Counted from the stretch's first letter, positions 1 through 8,654 are shown. The stretch: 64,000 bases of DNA from Saprospiraceae bacterium (GCA_016718205.1 JADKEB010000011.1:1-64000), one strand, 5' to 3'. Program-made: numbers and translations. The notes: generated by a model not told the origin, from the sequence alone.

Positions 1-408
1 TTGATCATCTTATTACTCCAACTGTTTTCATCCAAAGACATCATCTCCGAAGCACCGGCAAGTTATACTCAAAATTTAGTGCTGACAAAAAGTAGCAGCA
101 ACCACATCATCCCTGTTTCCACCATTATTTCGATACATGCCAATACGCCGTACGTCCAGGTAATCACTGTTGATAAAAAGTATCTTGATCAGACTTCATT
201 GAAAGAACTTAAGCAACAACTGGATCCAAATATCTTTATTCGAGTACACAAATCTGCCATCATCAACCTTCAACGAGTTAAGTCTTATACATCACGTATG
301 AATGGCGACTATGATATCACTATGGATAATGGCATACAAGTCAGAATGAGCAGAAATTATACTCAGGATTTTAAAAAATTAGCAAAACAAGATGCTCCTC
401 CCTCATGA
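1..408 (+). CDS. LytTR-type DNA-binding regulator, 5' end cut by window
   Basis: The last ~95 residues look like a LytTR DNA-binding domain: a beta-rich start (NLVLTKSSSNHIIPVSTI), then the family hallmark FIRVHKSAIINLQRVKSY and a closing strand with QVRMSRNYTQDFKKL. LytTR domains bind DNA, usually as the output domain of response regulators of the AgrA/LytR type. The reading frame is open to base 1 and the apparent first codon is TTG, so the true start and any receiver or membrane domain probably lie outside the window. The downstream lipoprotein has its own promoter, so the two are probably not one operon. The fold assignment is fairly safe; the regulated genes are unknown. Confidence 0.75.
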   Translation: MIILLLQLFSSKDIISEAPASYTQNLVLTKSSSNHIIPVSTIISIHANTPYVQVITVDKKYLDQTSLKELKQQLDPNIFIRVHKSAIINLQRVKSYTSRMNGDYDITMDNGIQVRMSRNYTQDFKKLAKQDAPPS

Positions 409-442
409 TACCATATAAAATACTCGGGTCAATACTTTTGGA

Positions 443-473
443 TTGATTGACAATGGTTTAGTATCTACTTTTG
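443..473 (+). promoter_or_regulatory. Bacteroidota-type promoter for the dioxygenase-like lipoprotein
   Basis: TTG at 443-445 and TACTTTTG at 466-473, spacer 20 bp, fit the Bacteroidota -33 TTG / -7 TAnnTTTG consensus. Transcription would begin near 480, so an ATG at 491 is the logical start, and the upstream in-frame TTG at 443 lies inside the promoter. Confidence 0.55.
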
Positions 474-490
474 TCAAAAAATGTAATATT

Positions 491-1681
491 ATGAAAGATG
501 TATTTTTTTTGCTTAGTCTCTCATTATTTTTTATTTCCTGCTCGGGGCAAAACGAAACAATTATTCGGAGTGCAATAAAGCAAGACTCTTTGGTCGGTGG
601 CGGATGTGATGGTTGTGAATTGATGTATGTATCCATGCCAAAACATATATCAAACACGCACACCAGTGTGGGATGGAACGGGAAAGGTCAAAAACTCCTG
701 ATCGAAGGTATTGTATATAAACTTGATGGCATCACTCCGGCTTCAGATGTTATCCTGTACTATTGGCATACTGACGAAACCGGCCTATACCGATCAGATA
801 AAAATACGGCTTCCGATGCTGTAAAACATGGTAAACTCAGAGGTTGGGTAAAAACGAGTCAGGATGGTACGTATCAAATCAAAACATCCAGGCCGGCACC
901 ATATCCCAATGAAGATATACCATGCCATATTCATATCTCTGTCAAAGAGCCTGATATCCCCAATGAATATTATCTCGACTGGTACTTTGATGATGATAAA
1001 TTGTATCTCAATCATCGCAAAAAATATGGAAAATTTGACCGAGGTGGTACAGAGATTCTAAGGGTATTGGTACAAGGTGATACCCAAATTGTTGAACACA
1101 ATGTCATGCTTGGTCTGAACATACCTGATTATCCTGCCAAACCATCCAACCATTCGGGATTGTATATCGGAGAGGACCAACCATCATTTGTTCCTTACCA
1201 TGCTTATGGTCCCGATGCCGGTAAAAGGACTTGCCCCGTATGCAAGTATGGTAGATATCATGGTATAGTCATGTTTGTTGGTAATGATCCTAACTGGATA
1301 CAAATAGAAAAATGGCTGGAATTTCTCGAAAAACAAAGCCATCTGCGGCGTCAATATTTGAAAGCTTATTTTGTCTATGGCGATGATCAGGAATATGGCG
1401 AACAAAATAGAAGGGAACAATTAGTAACTTTGGGTAAAAAGTTGAATATAAAATATACTGCTTTGACATTTGTCCCGTCATGGAATGATACAGAAACTGA
1501 AGCTCATCTCAATCAGATAAATCCTAAGGTACGTTCCACAATGATCATCTATAAACATCGTACCATCGTCCATAAATTTATTGACTTATCCCCTGATGAA
1601 AACAACTTTGCAATGATCAAAAAAGTACTCGATAATACGCAGGGATTGTACTTTGGGCTGACTGGCCTACAGCATCATTAA
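491..1681 (+). CDS. Lipoprotein: intradiol-dioxygenase-like domain fused to a CxxC thioredoxin-like domain
   Basis: The start at 491 gives a lipoprotein signal peptide ending in FISC|SG. Residues ~70-205 resemble the intradiol ring-cleavage dioxygenase / protocatechuate 3,4-dioxygenase beta fold: a 'VYKLDGITPASDVILYYWHT' strand pair, then RPAPYPNEDIPCHIHISVK carrying the HxH iron-ligand region. The C-terminal ~150 residues begin with GKRTCPVCKYG and continue as an alpha/beta domain (GIVMFVGNDPNWIQ, KYTALTFVP), which I read as a thioredoxin-like module with CPVC in the redox position. The protein is about 396 residues. Secreted dioxygenase-like lipoproteins are common in Bacteroidota, often without a known substrate; the redox-like tail is unusual. 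A catabolic role is not shown, because no aromatic pathway genes are nearby. Confidence 0.7.
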   Translation: MKDVFFLLSLSLFFISCSGQNETIIRSAIKQDSLVGGGCDGCELMYVSMPKHISNTHTSVGWNGKGQKLLIEGIVYKLDGITPASDVILYYWHTDETGLYRSDKNTASDAVKHGKLRGWVKTSQDGTYQIKTSRPAPYPNEDIPCHIHISVKEPDIPNEYYLDWYFDDDKLYLNHRKKYGKFDRGGTEILRVLVQGDTQIVEHNVMLGLNIPDYPAKPSNHSGLYIGEDQPSFVPYHAYGPDAGKRTCPVCKYGRYHGIVMFVGNDPNWIQIEKWLEFLEKQSHLRRQYLKAYFVYGDDQEYGEQNRREQLVTLGKKLNIKYTALTFVPSWNDTETEAHLNQINPKVRSTMIIYKHRTIVHKFIDLSPDENNFAMIKKVLDNTQGLYFGLTGLQHH

Positions 1682-1682
1682 T

Positions 1683-1722
1683 AGTATGTTTAAACTTTTA
1701 TCATTTGGCTCCAAGTGGCCAA
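1683..1722. repeat. Solo end fragment of the 43456-43635 inverted-repeat element
   Basis: About 38 bp from AGTATGTTTAAACTTTTATC onward matches, in reverse complement, the right end of the element at 43456-43635, including the unit TTGGCTCCAAGTGGC. Only one end is present, so this is a truncated copy. Confidence 0.7.
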
Positions 1723-1833
1723 TTTATACTCAAAATAAATTGGTTTGCGAAAATTCATATACTATTGTATTTGTATTCATTTTGAGTATAATGGCGACAG
1801 AATTATTTGAAAATTAAATTCTCGTCGGTATAA
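1723..1833. repeat. Dispersed repeat, copy A (second copy at 62337-62442)
   Basis: Two well conserved blocks are shared with 62337-62442: TTTATACTCAAAATAAATTG plus GTTTGCGAAAA at the left, and ATTTTGAGTATAATG ... CGTCGGTATAA at the right. TATACTCAAAAT (1725) and ATTTTGAGTATA (1779) form an inverted repeat inside it; the sequence between the arms is not conserved. It lies directly 3' of the minus-strand GIY-YIG-like gene. No ORF is seen in it. Confidence 0.65.
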
Positions 1834-1846
1834 ACATACACTAAGG

Positions 1847-2185
1847 TCAGTTGACCCATACCGCATATCGCTGTCTTTTAAGTCTTGCGGCAAGATCTTT
1901 TTCTGCTTTCAGGGCATCCTCCATTATAGCATATGACTGAATATGAGCATAAAGACTCGGTCGAAGGAAAATTCCATATTTTTTTACAATGGCAGCAGAA
2001 ATATCGAGTCCTTTTTTGCTAAGTACACCATTTTTGTGCTGGTCAAAACGTTCTTTAGGAGATTTGCTAGTCATACCTACGTAGAGGCATTCCAATACTC
2101 CGTTAAACTGTGTATTGGCTTCACGAAATTTTTTATTTTCTGAAAAGACGGTTTTCCTGAGCTCGATGACATACAATTGGTACAT
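1847..2185 (-). CDS. Small GIY-YIG-like nuclease domain protein
   Basis: The 112-residue protein starts YQLYVIEL and continues, after an insertion, with LECLYVGMTSKSPKERFDQH. This resembles the two GIY and YIG strands followed by the arginine-bearing helix of single-domain GIY-YIG proteins (UvrC/URI-type nucleases). The catalytic Tyr pair and Arg seem present; the C-terminal Glu is not certain. It stands alone, divergent from the U32 gene and followed by the dispersed repeat. Stand-alone GIY-YIG proteins are often of unknown function, so no pathway is assigned. Confidence 0.55.
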   Translation of the reverse strand: MYQLYVIELRKTVFSENKKFREANTQFNGVLECLYVGMTSKSPKERFDQHKNGVLSKKGLDISAAIVKKYGIFLRPSLYAHIQSYAIMEDALKAEKDLAARLKRQRYAVWVN

Positions 2186-2290
2186 TTTTAAGCAACTTTG
2201 ACAACATAAGTGTATACAAAAACTATACCTACAATGGGTTTAGCCCAATAAAAAACAAATAAACCTTGAGTCTCAGATAAATCATAATGG

Positions 2291-2318
2291 TTGTGTAATA
2301 TAAATATACCTACCTTTG
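2291..2318 (+). promoter_or_regulatory. Promoter of the U32 gene
   Basis: TTG (2291-2293), 17-bp spacer and TACCTTTG (2311-2318) match the Bacteroidota -33/-7 consensus. The first good ATG downstream is at 2356. Confidence 0.6.
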
Positions 2319-2355
2319 TGGTGGATTGACCATCACAATAACTTTTGATTCTCCT

Positions 2356-4236
2356 ATGAGAAAAAAAATAGAAATTCTGGCCCCTGCCAAAAATCTCATA
2401 CAAGGTATTGCTGCCATCAACGCTGGGGCTGATGCTGTGTACATCGGAGCACCACAATTTGGGGCGAGAACCAATGCCACTAACTCCATAGAAGATATAG
2501 CCGAAATGGTTCGGTATGCACACTTATTCAATGCCCAGGTTTTTGTAGTCATCAATACGATATTGTATGATGATGAGCTGGAAATTTGCAGAAAATTGAT
2601 TTACCAACTCTATGATATTGGTATAGATGCTCTAATCATTCAAGACATGGCTATATTGGAGATGAAATTGCCACCAATCGTTCTGCATGCAAGTACTCAG
2701 ACCAATAATCGTGACCCGAAACATGTAAAATTTCTGAGAGATGCGGGTATCAAAAGAGTGGTATTGGCCAGAGAATTGAATCTCGATCAGGTCAAAGAAA
2801 TACATGAAGCAACAGATGCAGAGTTGGAGTTTTTTGTATCAGGCGCACTCTGTGTATCATTTAGTGGCAATTGCTACATGAGTATAGCCAATGGGGAGCG
2901 CAGTGCCAATCGCGGCTCTTGTGCGCAAAACTGCCGCTTGCCATACGAACTCATAGACGGAACGGGTACGACCCTGATTCAGACAGCACATTTGCTGTCT
3001 ATCAAAGATCTCGACTTGAGTGATCAGCTGCCTGCATTGATAGAAGCAGGTATCACATCCTTCAAAATCGAAGGTCGGCTCAAGGATATAGTTTATGTAA
3101 AAAATAATACATCCTTTCTGCGAAAACGATTGGATGAATTTTTGGAAAATAACCCAGATAAATACCAAAAAGCATCTTCCGGAAGGACTTTCTATAATTT
3201 CGAACCGGAAATGGACAGAAGTTTTAATCGCGGATACACCGACTATTTTGTCAATAAACGTAAAGAAAAAATCGGGAGTTGGGACACTCCAAAGTCACAA
3301 GGTCAGTTCATAGGCAAAGTACTCGAAGTCAAGGCCAATGGCTATGTAATAGAAAATTATGAAAAGCTCAATAATGGTGACGGGTTGTATTTTGTCAACT
3401 CAAATGGAGAAGCCGATGGGGCTCAGGTCAATATCATCGTCAATGATATCGTCGTACTGAATGTATTAAAGTCCATATCTGTGGGCACAACTATCTTCAG
3501 AAATTCTGATGCCGAGTTTATCAAAATGGTGGAGCAGGAAAGATCTGCCATTCGTAAGATAGGCGTTCATTTACATTTTAGTGAAATTCATAAAGGGTTC
3601 CGTTTATTGGCAATAGACGAAGACGGTCATAAGAGTGAAATGATTTTGAAAATGGAAAAATCATTGGCCAATAGTGGTGAATCAGTCATACCCAATATCA
3701 AAAAGAACCTTTCAAAAACGGGCAATACCGTATTTGTAGTAGATGAAATTGATGTGCAACTTATTGATAACTGGTTTTTGCCTATCTCCAAAGTCAATGA
3801 AATCAGAAGGGATGTCCTGCAACAATTGGTAGAAATTCGGATCTCACAATACCAAAGAGAAACTCACCAAATCATTAAGACTGAGCATCCTTATCCGGTC
3901 GAAAAACTGGATTTTACCTATAATGTTTCTAATCAATTGGCCAGAAATTTTTATAAGCGTCATGGTGTCACAGAAATAGAAAAAGCTTTTGAACTGCAAT
4001 GGGATCCCGGAAAGTCAAGAGTGATGACCACAAAATATTGTGTCAAGTATGAATTGGGAAAATGTGCCCGTTTTCAGCGTGCTACGATGGGCGAAAAGGT
4101 GGTGGAACCATTGACCCTAAAACATGGAGAAATCGAGTATAAACTAAAATTCAATTGCAAACCCTGTGAAATGGAAATCTGGGAAAAAGATGCTGAACTG
4201 GAATTTGTGGATGAAGATGAGCAAATGATGATTTAA
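2356..4236 (+). CDS. U32-family protein (RlhA/TrhP-like RNA hydroxylation, 'collagenase-like')
   Basis: About 627 residues from the ATG at 2356 (MRKKIEILAPAKNLIQG). The N-terminal half is the U32 TIM-barrel-like domain: AINAGADAVYIGAPQFGAR, then VLHASTQTNN and the family signature around GALCVSFSGNCYMS and RGSCAQNCRLPY with four cysteines. Further cysteines occur at the C-terminus (KFNCKPCEMEIW), as in the long YegQ/RlhA/TrhP class. Members of that class act in prephenate-dependent hydroxylation of 23S rRNA or tRNA uridine; the old protease name comes from PrtC. The cysteines suggest an Fe-S cluster. The in-frame TTG/ATT codons upstream lie too close to the promoter to be the start. RlhA and TrhP cannot be separated here. 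Confidence 0.85.
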   Translation: MRKKIEILAPAKNLIQGIAAINAGADAVYIGAPQFGARTNATNSIEDIAEMVRYAHLFNAQVFVVINTILYDDELEICRKLIYQLYDIGIDALIIQDMAILEMKLPPIVLHASTQTNNRDPKHVKFLRDAGIKRVVLARELNLDQVKEIHEATDAELEFFVSGALCVSFSGNCYMSIANGERSANRGSCAQNCRLPYELIDGTGTTLIQTAHLLSIKDLDLSDQLPALIEAGITSFKIEGRLKDIVYVKNNTSFLRKRLDEFLENNPDKYQKASSGRTFYNFEPEMDRSFNRGYTDYFVNKRKEKIGSWDTPKSQGQFIGKVLEVKANGYVIENYEKLNNGDGLYFVNSNGEADGAQVNIIVNDIVVLNVLKSISVGTTIFRNSDAEFIKMVEQERSAIRKIGVHLHFSEIHKGFRLLAIDEDGHKSEMILKMEKSLANSGESVIPNIKKNLSKTGNTVFVVDEIDVQLIDNWFLPISKVNEIRRDVLQQLVEIRISQYQRETHQIIKTEHPYPVEKLDFTYNVSNQLARNFYKRHGVTEIEKAFELQWDPGKSRVMTTKYCVKYELGKCARFQRATMGEKVVEPLTLKHGEIEYKLKFNCKPCEMEIWEKDAELEFVDEDEQMMI

Positions 4237-4255
4237 AGCAGTAAAAGTATTAACA

Positions 4256-4831
4256 TCAAAGTATAAATCCTCCACCAATGGCTATGGCTGTATTACCTTG
4301 TGCAAGAGTAATGCTGGGTACAATCCTTAATTTCTGATGCACCACATTTAATTCAAAACCAAACACCCTTGAGTATTTTTTTCCTGAATATCTTGACTGA
4401 TTTTGTAGCAAAACTAAAAAAACCGGTGAGATGGAAGTTTTTGCGGAGATTTGATTCTTTAATGCAATTCCGCCACCACCTAAAAATACATCTTTATTAT
4501 TTACTTTTGAATAAGATGCAACTAATGGATACGTCCATGTCCTTTGACCATTTTCAGATTTATAAAGTGCAAGATTTAAACTATAAGTGTTAAATCCGTT
4601 ATCATAATCATATTTTGAAAAAGTTCGGCTAAACCCGAAGCTTAGGTATCCGCTAATTGTAGCTTCAGCACCAAAAAATGCAGCAGTTTGTCTTGTATAA
4701 CTTCTAACACTTAACACTCCGACCATTGCTGAAAACCCACTCTTATTACCATTAAACAAGTAGGTTTGACAAGTATTGTCTGAAACAAAAACAAAATTGA
4801 TTACAATAGATAATAAATAAATTTTCTTCAT
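4256..4831 (-). CDS. Secreted hypothetical protein, probable small outer-membrane beta-barrel
   Basis: A 191-residue protein with a signal-like start (MKKIYLLSIVINFVFV). The rest alternates polar and aromatic/hydrophobic residues (GYLSFGFSRTFSKYDY, RTWTYPLVASYSKV) and ends AIAIGGGFIL, a pattern seen in small outer-membrane barrels. I do not recognise the family. It converges with the U32 gene and lies downstream of the Rpn gene, separated by about 40 bp. Confidence 0.6.
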   Translation of the reverse strand: MKKIYLLSIVINFVFVSDNTCQTYLFNGNKSGFSAMVGVLSVRSYTRQTAAFFGAEATISGYLSFGFSRTFSKYDYDNGFNTYSLNLALYKSENGQRTWTYPLVASYSKVNNKDVFLGGGGIALKNQISAKTSISPVFLVLLQNQSRYSGKKYSRVFGFELNVVHQKLRIVPSITLAQGNTAIAIGGGFIL

Positions 4832-4869
4832 ACAACAATAATGGGTAGTGCTCCTTGAGTTTTAACTCA

Positions 4870-5085
4870 CTATTTTATTTTTTTATGCTCTTTTAATATT
4901 CGAACTACTTCGGGCTCTGATAGACCCGTTATTTTGGATATTCTGGCAACTTCTAATCCATCATCATAACTTGCCACCACAACTTCGAGTTTTCCTTCAA
5001 GTTTTCCTTCGAGTTTTCCTTCGAGTTTTCCCTCAAGTTTTCCTTCGAGTTTGCTTTTTTCTGTAATTTGCTGGTAAAGTGTCAT
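4870..5085 (-). CDS. Predicted internal RpnS-like product (gene within a gene)
   Basis: An in-frame ATG at 5083-5085 (MTLYQQITEK) just before the repeat tract would give a 71-residue product: a short helix, the LEGK repeats and the C-terminal HTH-like segment. This matches the layout of the antitoxin RpnS translated inside rpn genes. No ribosome binding site is visible, which is usual in this phylum, so this is a prediction from family knowledge, not a direct observation. Confidence 0.35.
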   Translation of the reverse strand: MTLYQQITEKSKLEGKLEGKLEGKLEGKLEGKLEVVVASYDDGLEVARISKITGLSEPEVVRILKEHKKIK

Positions 5086-5802
5086 AAAAAACTGATTTAC
5101 TGGTTTATGAATACCTTTATTAATAATTTCGATTGCATTGTGCTCTTTTCTAAAAACATGCAATATGTAAACAAAAATCGAACTAAAAGAGTTCCTTTCT
5201 TCAATAGTTTGCAAAGATTCAAAAATTTTTTCTAATCTGTCCATCAAAACATGAATATCGTTATCATGCTTTTGGGTCATCAGCATAGATGCAATTGCTA
5301 TGTTACGAATTGCTAAAATTGACTCGTCCTGCATTGATTTTACATCAAAGAAAATCGTTTCAAACTTTGGTACAAATTTAATAAAATCTTTGTAATTGTC
5401 CTTAAAGAATGCTTCAACTGGTTGAAATTCCCATTTTTGTTCGTGATGATAAAATAGTATTGGGATGATAATTTTAAAGTGCTCCCTATTTTTTATCTGA
5501 TGTCTGTATGCACTAAAGAGGTATTCTCCAATCTGAAAGCCTGCATAAGGGTCTTTGTAACTTTTATGTTCAATCAATACAGCACAATAAGCTTCATCTC
5601 CTGATTTCATTCTGCATTCAAATAAGATATCAGAGAACAATTCCTTCATTTCCTTATTTACAAAAGAGTTTTTAACATGTACAATTGTATTTAAATCCAA
5701 TAAGTCTAATAGATCCGGCGATATTGAAATTTTCAGGAAATCTATCGCATTTTGTTTGACAGAAAGACGCTCTTTTATGAATTTATCATGATAACTGTTC
5801 AT
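4870..5802 (-). CDS. Rpn-family PD-(D/E)xK nuclease with four-residue repeat tract
   Basis: The 310-residue protein matches the Rpn (recombination-promoting nuclease / transposase_31) family. The N-terminal nuclease domain has the PD-(D/E)xK core: DILFECRM supplying Asp, then CAVLIEHKSYKDPYAGFQIG with the ExK. Next come a helical middle and five LEGK repeats (residues ~251-271), then a short helix-turn-helix-like tail (ARISKITGLSEPEVVRIL). Rpn proteins have been shown to be anti-phage toxins whose separately translated C-terminal part (RpnS) blocks the full-length protein, with four-residue repeats that vary in number between strains. All three parts are seen here. It lies 9 bp from polA on the same strand, so it may be co-transcribed behind polA. 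Confidence 0.85.
   Translation of the reverse strand: MNSYHDKFIKERLSVKQNAIDFLKISISPDLLDLLDLNTIVHVKNSFVNKEMKELFSDILFECRMKSGDEAYCAVLIEHKSYKDPYAGFQIGEYLFSAYRHQIKNREHFKIIIPILFYHHEQKWEFQPVEAFFKDNYKDFIKFVPKFETIFFDVKSMQDESILAIRNIAIASMLMTQKHDNDIHVLMDRLEKIFESLQTIEERNSFSSIFVYILHVFRKEHNAIEIINKGIHKPVNQFFMTLYQQITEKSKLEGKLEGKLEGKLEGKLEGKLEVVVASYDDGLEVARISKITGLSEPEVVRILKEHKKIK
4990..5049. repeat. 12-bp tandem repeat (5 units) encoding LEGK
   Basis: Five 12-bp units of the form TTTTCCTTCGAG (variants CAAG and CCTC) stand head to tail on the plus strand and encode the LEGK repeat on the minus strand. Units keep the reading frame, so slippage would change repeat number without a frameshift. Confidence 0.9.
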
Positions 5803-5811
5803 AACTCAAAT

Positions 5812-8574
5812 TTAATGTGCCTCCAGCCAGTTATTTCCTTCTCCCATTTCAACCAATATCGGAACCTTTAATCCTGGAATGGCATTGCGCATTTTGTCAC
5901 CGATGATCACCTTTACTCTTTCAAGCTCTGGTTTAAAGACATCAAATACCAATTCGTCATGTACCTGAAGCACCATGACAGATTTTAAATTTTGTGATTT
6001 GAATTCTTTGTGAATATCGATCATGGCTATTTTGATCATATCTGCGGCTGTGCCCTGGATAGGAGTATTGATGGCTACTCTCTCAGCATTGGATGCTGTT
6101 AGTGAATTTCTTGAATTGATGTCCCTGAGATTCCTTCTTCTTCCCAACAATGTTTTGACATATCCATATTCTCTGGCCATTCGTACTGTCTCATCCATAT
6201 AGTTTTTCAAGCCGCTGAATTCTCTGAAATAACTTTGTATGAGTTCAGTAGCTTCTTTGCGGGATATACCCAGTTGTCGGGAAAGATTGGTAGCCCCTGC
6301 TCCGTAAGTGATAGAAAAATTGACTGTTTTAGCATTTCGTCGCTGATCTGAAGTAACTTCATCATAAGGTACTCCATAAACTTTTGCTGCGGTAGCCTTG
6401 TGGAAATCATTTCCGGCAATAAAAGCATCAAGCATGACCTGATCATTACTTATCTCGGCAATAATTCTTAGCTCAATCTGCGAATAAGCTTTTCTTATTT
6501 CACGACCAGCTTCATCTTTGATGGGGATGTTTTGCAGGTTGGGATTTTCAGAACTCAATCTTCCAGTAGCTGCCCTGGCCTGATTGAAGTTGCTGTGTAC
6601 TCTGCCGGTCCTTGGATTGATCATTGTGGGCAATGCATCTACATAGGTGGACTTGAGTTTCGAAAATTTCCTGTACTCAAGTATGGTATCGATGACAATA
6701 TGCTCACCAGCCAACTCTGTCAACTTGTCAAAATCAGTAGAATACTGCCCGGAAGAAGTCCTTTTCCATCGGTATGGCACCTTTAGTCTGTCAAACAAGA
6801 CTTCTCCTACCTGCTTTGGAGAAGAAATATTGAATTGAACACCGGCATTACGGTAAATTTCCTGTTCTTTTTCGAGGATTAGTTTATCGAGTTCTTTTGA
6901 ATATTCTTTGAGAAAATCTCCGTTGATTCTGATGCCTTCAAACTCCAGATCGCACAATACCCTGATCAGAGGCTCCTCGATAGTTTTGTACAACTCATCC
7001 AGTTCGTTTTCAGCCATCATTTTTTTCATTACAGGAACTAACTGTAGAGTAAGGTCAGCGTCTTCACCCGCATATTCCTTCACTTTTTCAAGTGCTATCT
7101 GACGCATGGACAATTGGTTTTTTCCACCTTTACCTATCAGGTCTTCTATGGGTACCATTTTGTAGTCCAGATAAGATTCAGTAAGATAGTCGAGTTTGTG
7201 TCTGAGATCGGGTTCACATAAATAATGAGTGATCATAGTATCATATAAGTACCCTTGGAGTTCGATACCACACCACTTCAGCATGGTCATATCATATTTG
7301 ATATTTTGACCTATTTTGCCTATAGAAGAGTTTTCAAAGATGGGTCTGAAGTATTCAAGAATTTTTTTTACTTCCTTTTGTTCAGGTGGTGTAGGAATGT
7401 AATATGCCACACCGGGAACAATACTAAATGAAAGCCCAACCAGTTCTGCCTGATGTGCATCTATACCAGTTGTTTCAGTATCGAAACTGATCATTTCTGC
7501 CTTTCGGAGTTTAATGACAAGATCAAGGATTTCCTTTTCCGATTGTACAAGATGATAGGTGTGAGGTGTATTGTCAATATTCTTTTTTGCAATCTGATAA
7601 TCAGGTTTTTCTGTCCCGCTCGGAGCTGAAGACTGAATTTGTTCATCTCCGAAAAGTGACTGTTGAACACCAATCTGATTTGCAGGTTTACCTACGGAAT
7701 CATTTCCAAGGATCTGTTGAGCCAATGTTCTGAATTCCAATTCAAGAAAAATTTCCTTGAGTTTCTCTTTATTCATTGGGTCAAGGTTGAATCTGGTGGC
7801 ATCAAACTGGATAGGAGAATTTAAGTCAATCGTTGCCAGTCTTTTTGATAGCAATGCCTGATCTGCAAAATTGATCACATTTTCCTTTTGTTTTCCTTTA
7901 AGACTATCTGCGTTGGCTATGATATTTTCGACTGACCCGTATTCTTTCAAAAGTGCCACTGCTGTTTTGGGTCCGATCCCGGGAATGCCGGGTATATTGT
8001 CTACACTGTCTCCCTGCAGACCAAGCACATCAATTACTTGTTCTACTTTTTCTATATCCCAATTTTCCAAAATTTCTTTAACCCCAAGTATCTCCACTTC
8101 ATTGCCTTGCCGACCAGGTTTATACATATATATATTTTCTGATACAAGCTGGGCGTAATCTTTGTCTGGAGTCACCATGTACACTGTATACCCTTCTTTT
8201 TCTGCCTGTTTTGCCAATGTACCTATGACATCATCAGCTTCATAATTTGGTATCATGACCACTGGAATATTAAATGCATCTATGATGTCAGGTATATATT
8301 TCATGGCGATGGTAATATCTTCAGGTTGAGCATCCCGGTTGGCTTTATATGCAGGATAAAATTCATGCCTGAATGTACCACCTTTGGGATCAAAAGCCAC
8401 AGCTAGGTGAGTGGGTTTCTGGTTGACCATCAGGTCCCACAAAGTGCGCACAAATCCGGTGATTGCTGAAGTATTTAAACCTTTAGAATTGATCAAAGGT
8501 CTGGTAATAAATGCAAAATGTGCCCTGTAAACCAAGGCGTGACCGTCCAGCAGAAACAATCTTTTATCTTCCAT
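5812..8574 (-). CDS. polA: DNA polymerase I with a gap at polymerase motif A
   Basis: A 920-residue family A polymerase. Residues 1-~290 are the 5'-3' exonuclease (LLDGHALVYRAHFAF, YEADDVIGTLA, GDSVDNIPGIPGIGPKTA). The 3'-5' exonuclease keeps its first acidic motif (ISFDTETTGID). The polymerase domain has the O-helix (RRNAKTVNFSITYGAG) and motif C (LQVHDELVF). Motif A is abnormal: family members read R-x-AF-(11-12 residues)-ADYSQIELR, but here A696 is joined straight to Y697 (REIRKAYSQIELRII). About 13-14 residues are missing, including the metal-binding Asp (Asp705 in E. coli). The frame is otherwise intact. If true, polymerase activity should be lost while the 5' nuclease, the part essential in many bacteria, remains; an assembly error is the main alternative. 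Confidence 0.95.
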   Translation of the reverse strand: MEDKRLFLLDGHALVYRAHFAFITRPLINSKGLNTSAITGFVRTLWDLMVNQKPTHLAVAFDPKGGTFRHEFYPAYKANRDAQPEDITIAMKYIPDIIDAFNIPVVMIPNYEADDVIGTLAKQAEKEGYTVYMVTPDKDYAQLVSENIYMYKPGRQGNEVEILGVKEILENWDIEKVEQVIDVLGLQGDSVDNIPGIPGIGPKTAVALLKEYGSVENIIANADSLKGKQKENVINFADQALLSKRLATIDLNSPIQFDATRFNLDPMNKEKLKEIFLELEFRTLAQQILGNDSVGKPANQIGVQQSLFGDEQIQSSAPSGTEKPDYQIAKKNIDNTPHTYHLVQSEKEILDLVIKLRKAEMISFDTETTGIDAHQAELVGLSFSIVPGVAYYIPTPPEQKEVKKILEYFRPIFENSSIGKIGQNIKYDMTMLKWCGIELQGYLYDTMITHYLCEPDLRHKLDYLTESYLDYKMVPIEDLIGKGGKNQLSMRQIALEKVKEYAGEDADLTLQLVPVMKKMMAENELDELYKTIEEPLIRVLCDLEFEGIRINGDFLKEYSKELDKLILEKEQEIYRNAGVQFNISSPKQVGEVLFDRLKVPYRWKRTSSGQYSTDFDKLTELAGEHIVIDTILEYRKFSKLKSTYVDALPTMINPRTGRVHSNFNQARAATGRLSSENPNLQNIPIKDEAGREIRKAYSQIELRIIAEISNDQVMLDAFIAGNDFHKATAAKVYGVPYDEVTSDQRRNAKTVNFSITYGAGATNLSRQLGISRKEATELIQSYFREFSGLKNYMDETVRMAREYGYVKTLLGRRRNLRDINSRNSLTASNAERVAINTPIQGTAADMIKIAMIDIHKEFKSQNLKSVMVLQVHDELVFDVFKPELERVKVIIGDKMRNAIPGLKVPILVEMGEGNNWLEAH

Positions 8575-8617
8575 CAGAATTACTATTTTCTCATTAAAAA
8601 TTCCAAAGGTAATAATT

Positions 8618-8654
8618 AAAACTGAAAAAGGGATGCACCTTTACGATGCATCCC
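8618..8654 (-). terminator. Intrinsic terminator of the 8683-13044 gene
   Basis: GGGATGCA (8630-8637) and TGCATCCC (8647-8654) form a perfect 8-bp stem with a 9-nt loop. Read on the minus strand it is followed by TTTTTCAGTTTT. It sits about 30 bp past the stop codon of the adhesin. Confidence 0.8.

Noticed and set aside
443..490. Longer N-terminus for the dioxygenase-like lipoprotein (TTG at 443)
   Set aside because: The extra codons contain the promoter and would bury the lipoprotein signal inside the protein.
4990..5049. Short-period repeat that could be mistaken for a CRISPR-like array
   Set aside because: Units are 12 bp, without spacers, and in frame within the Rpn coding region.
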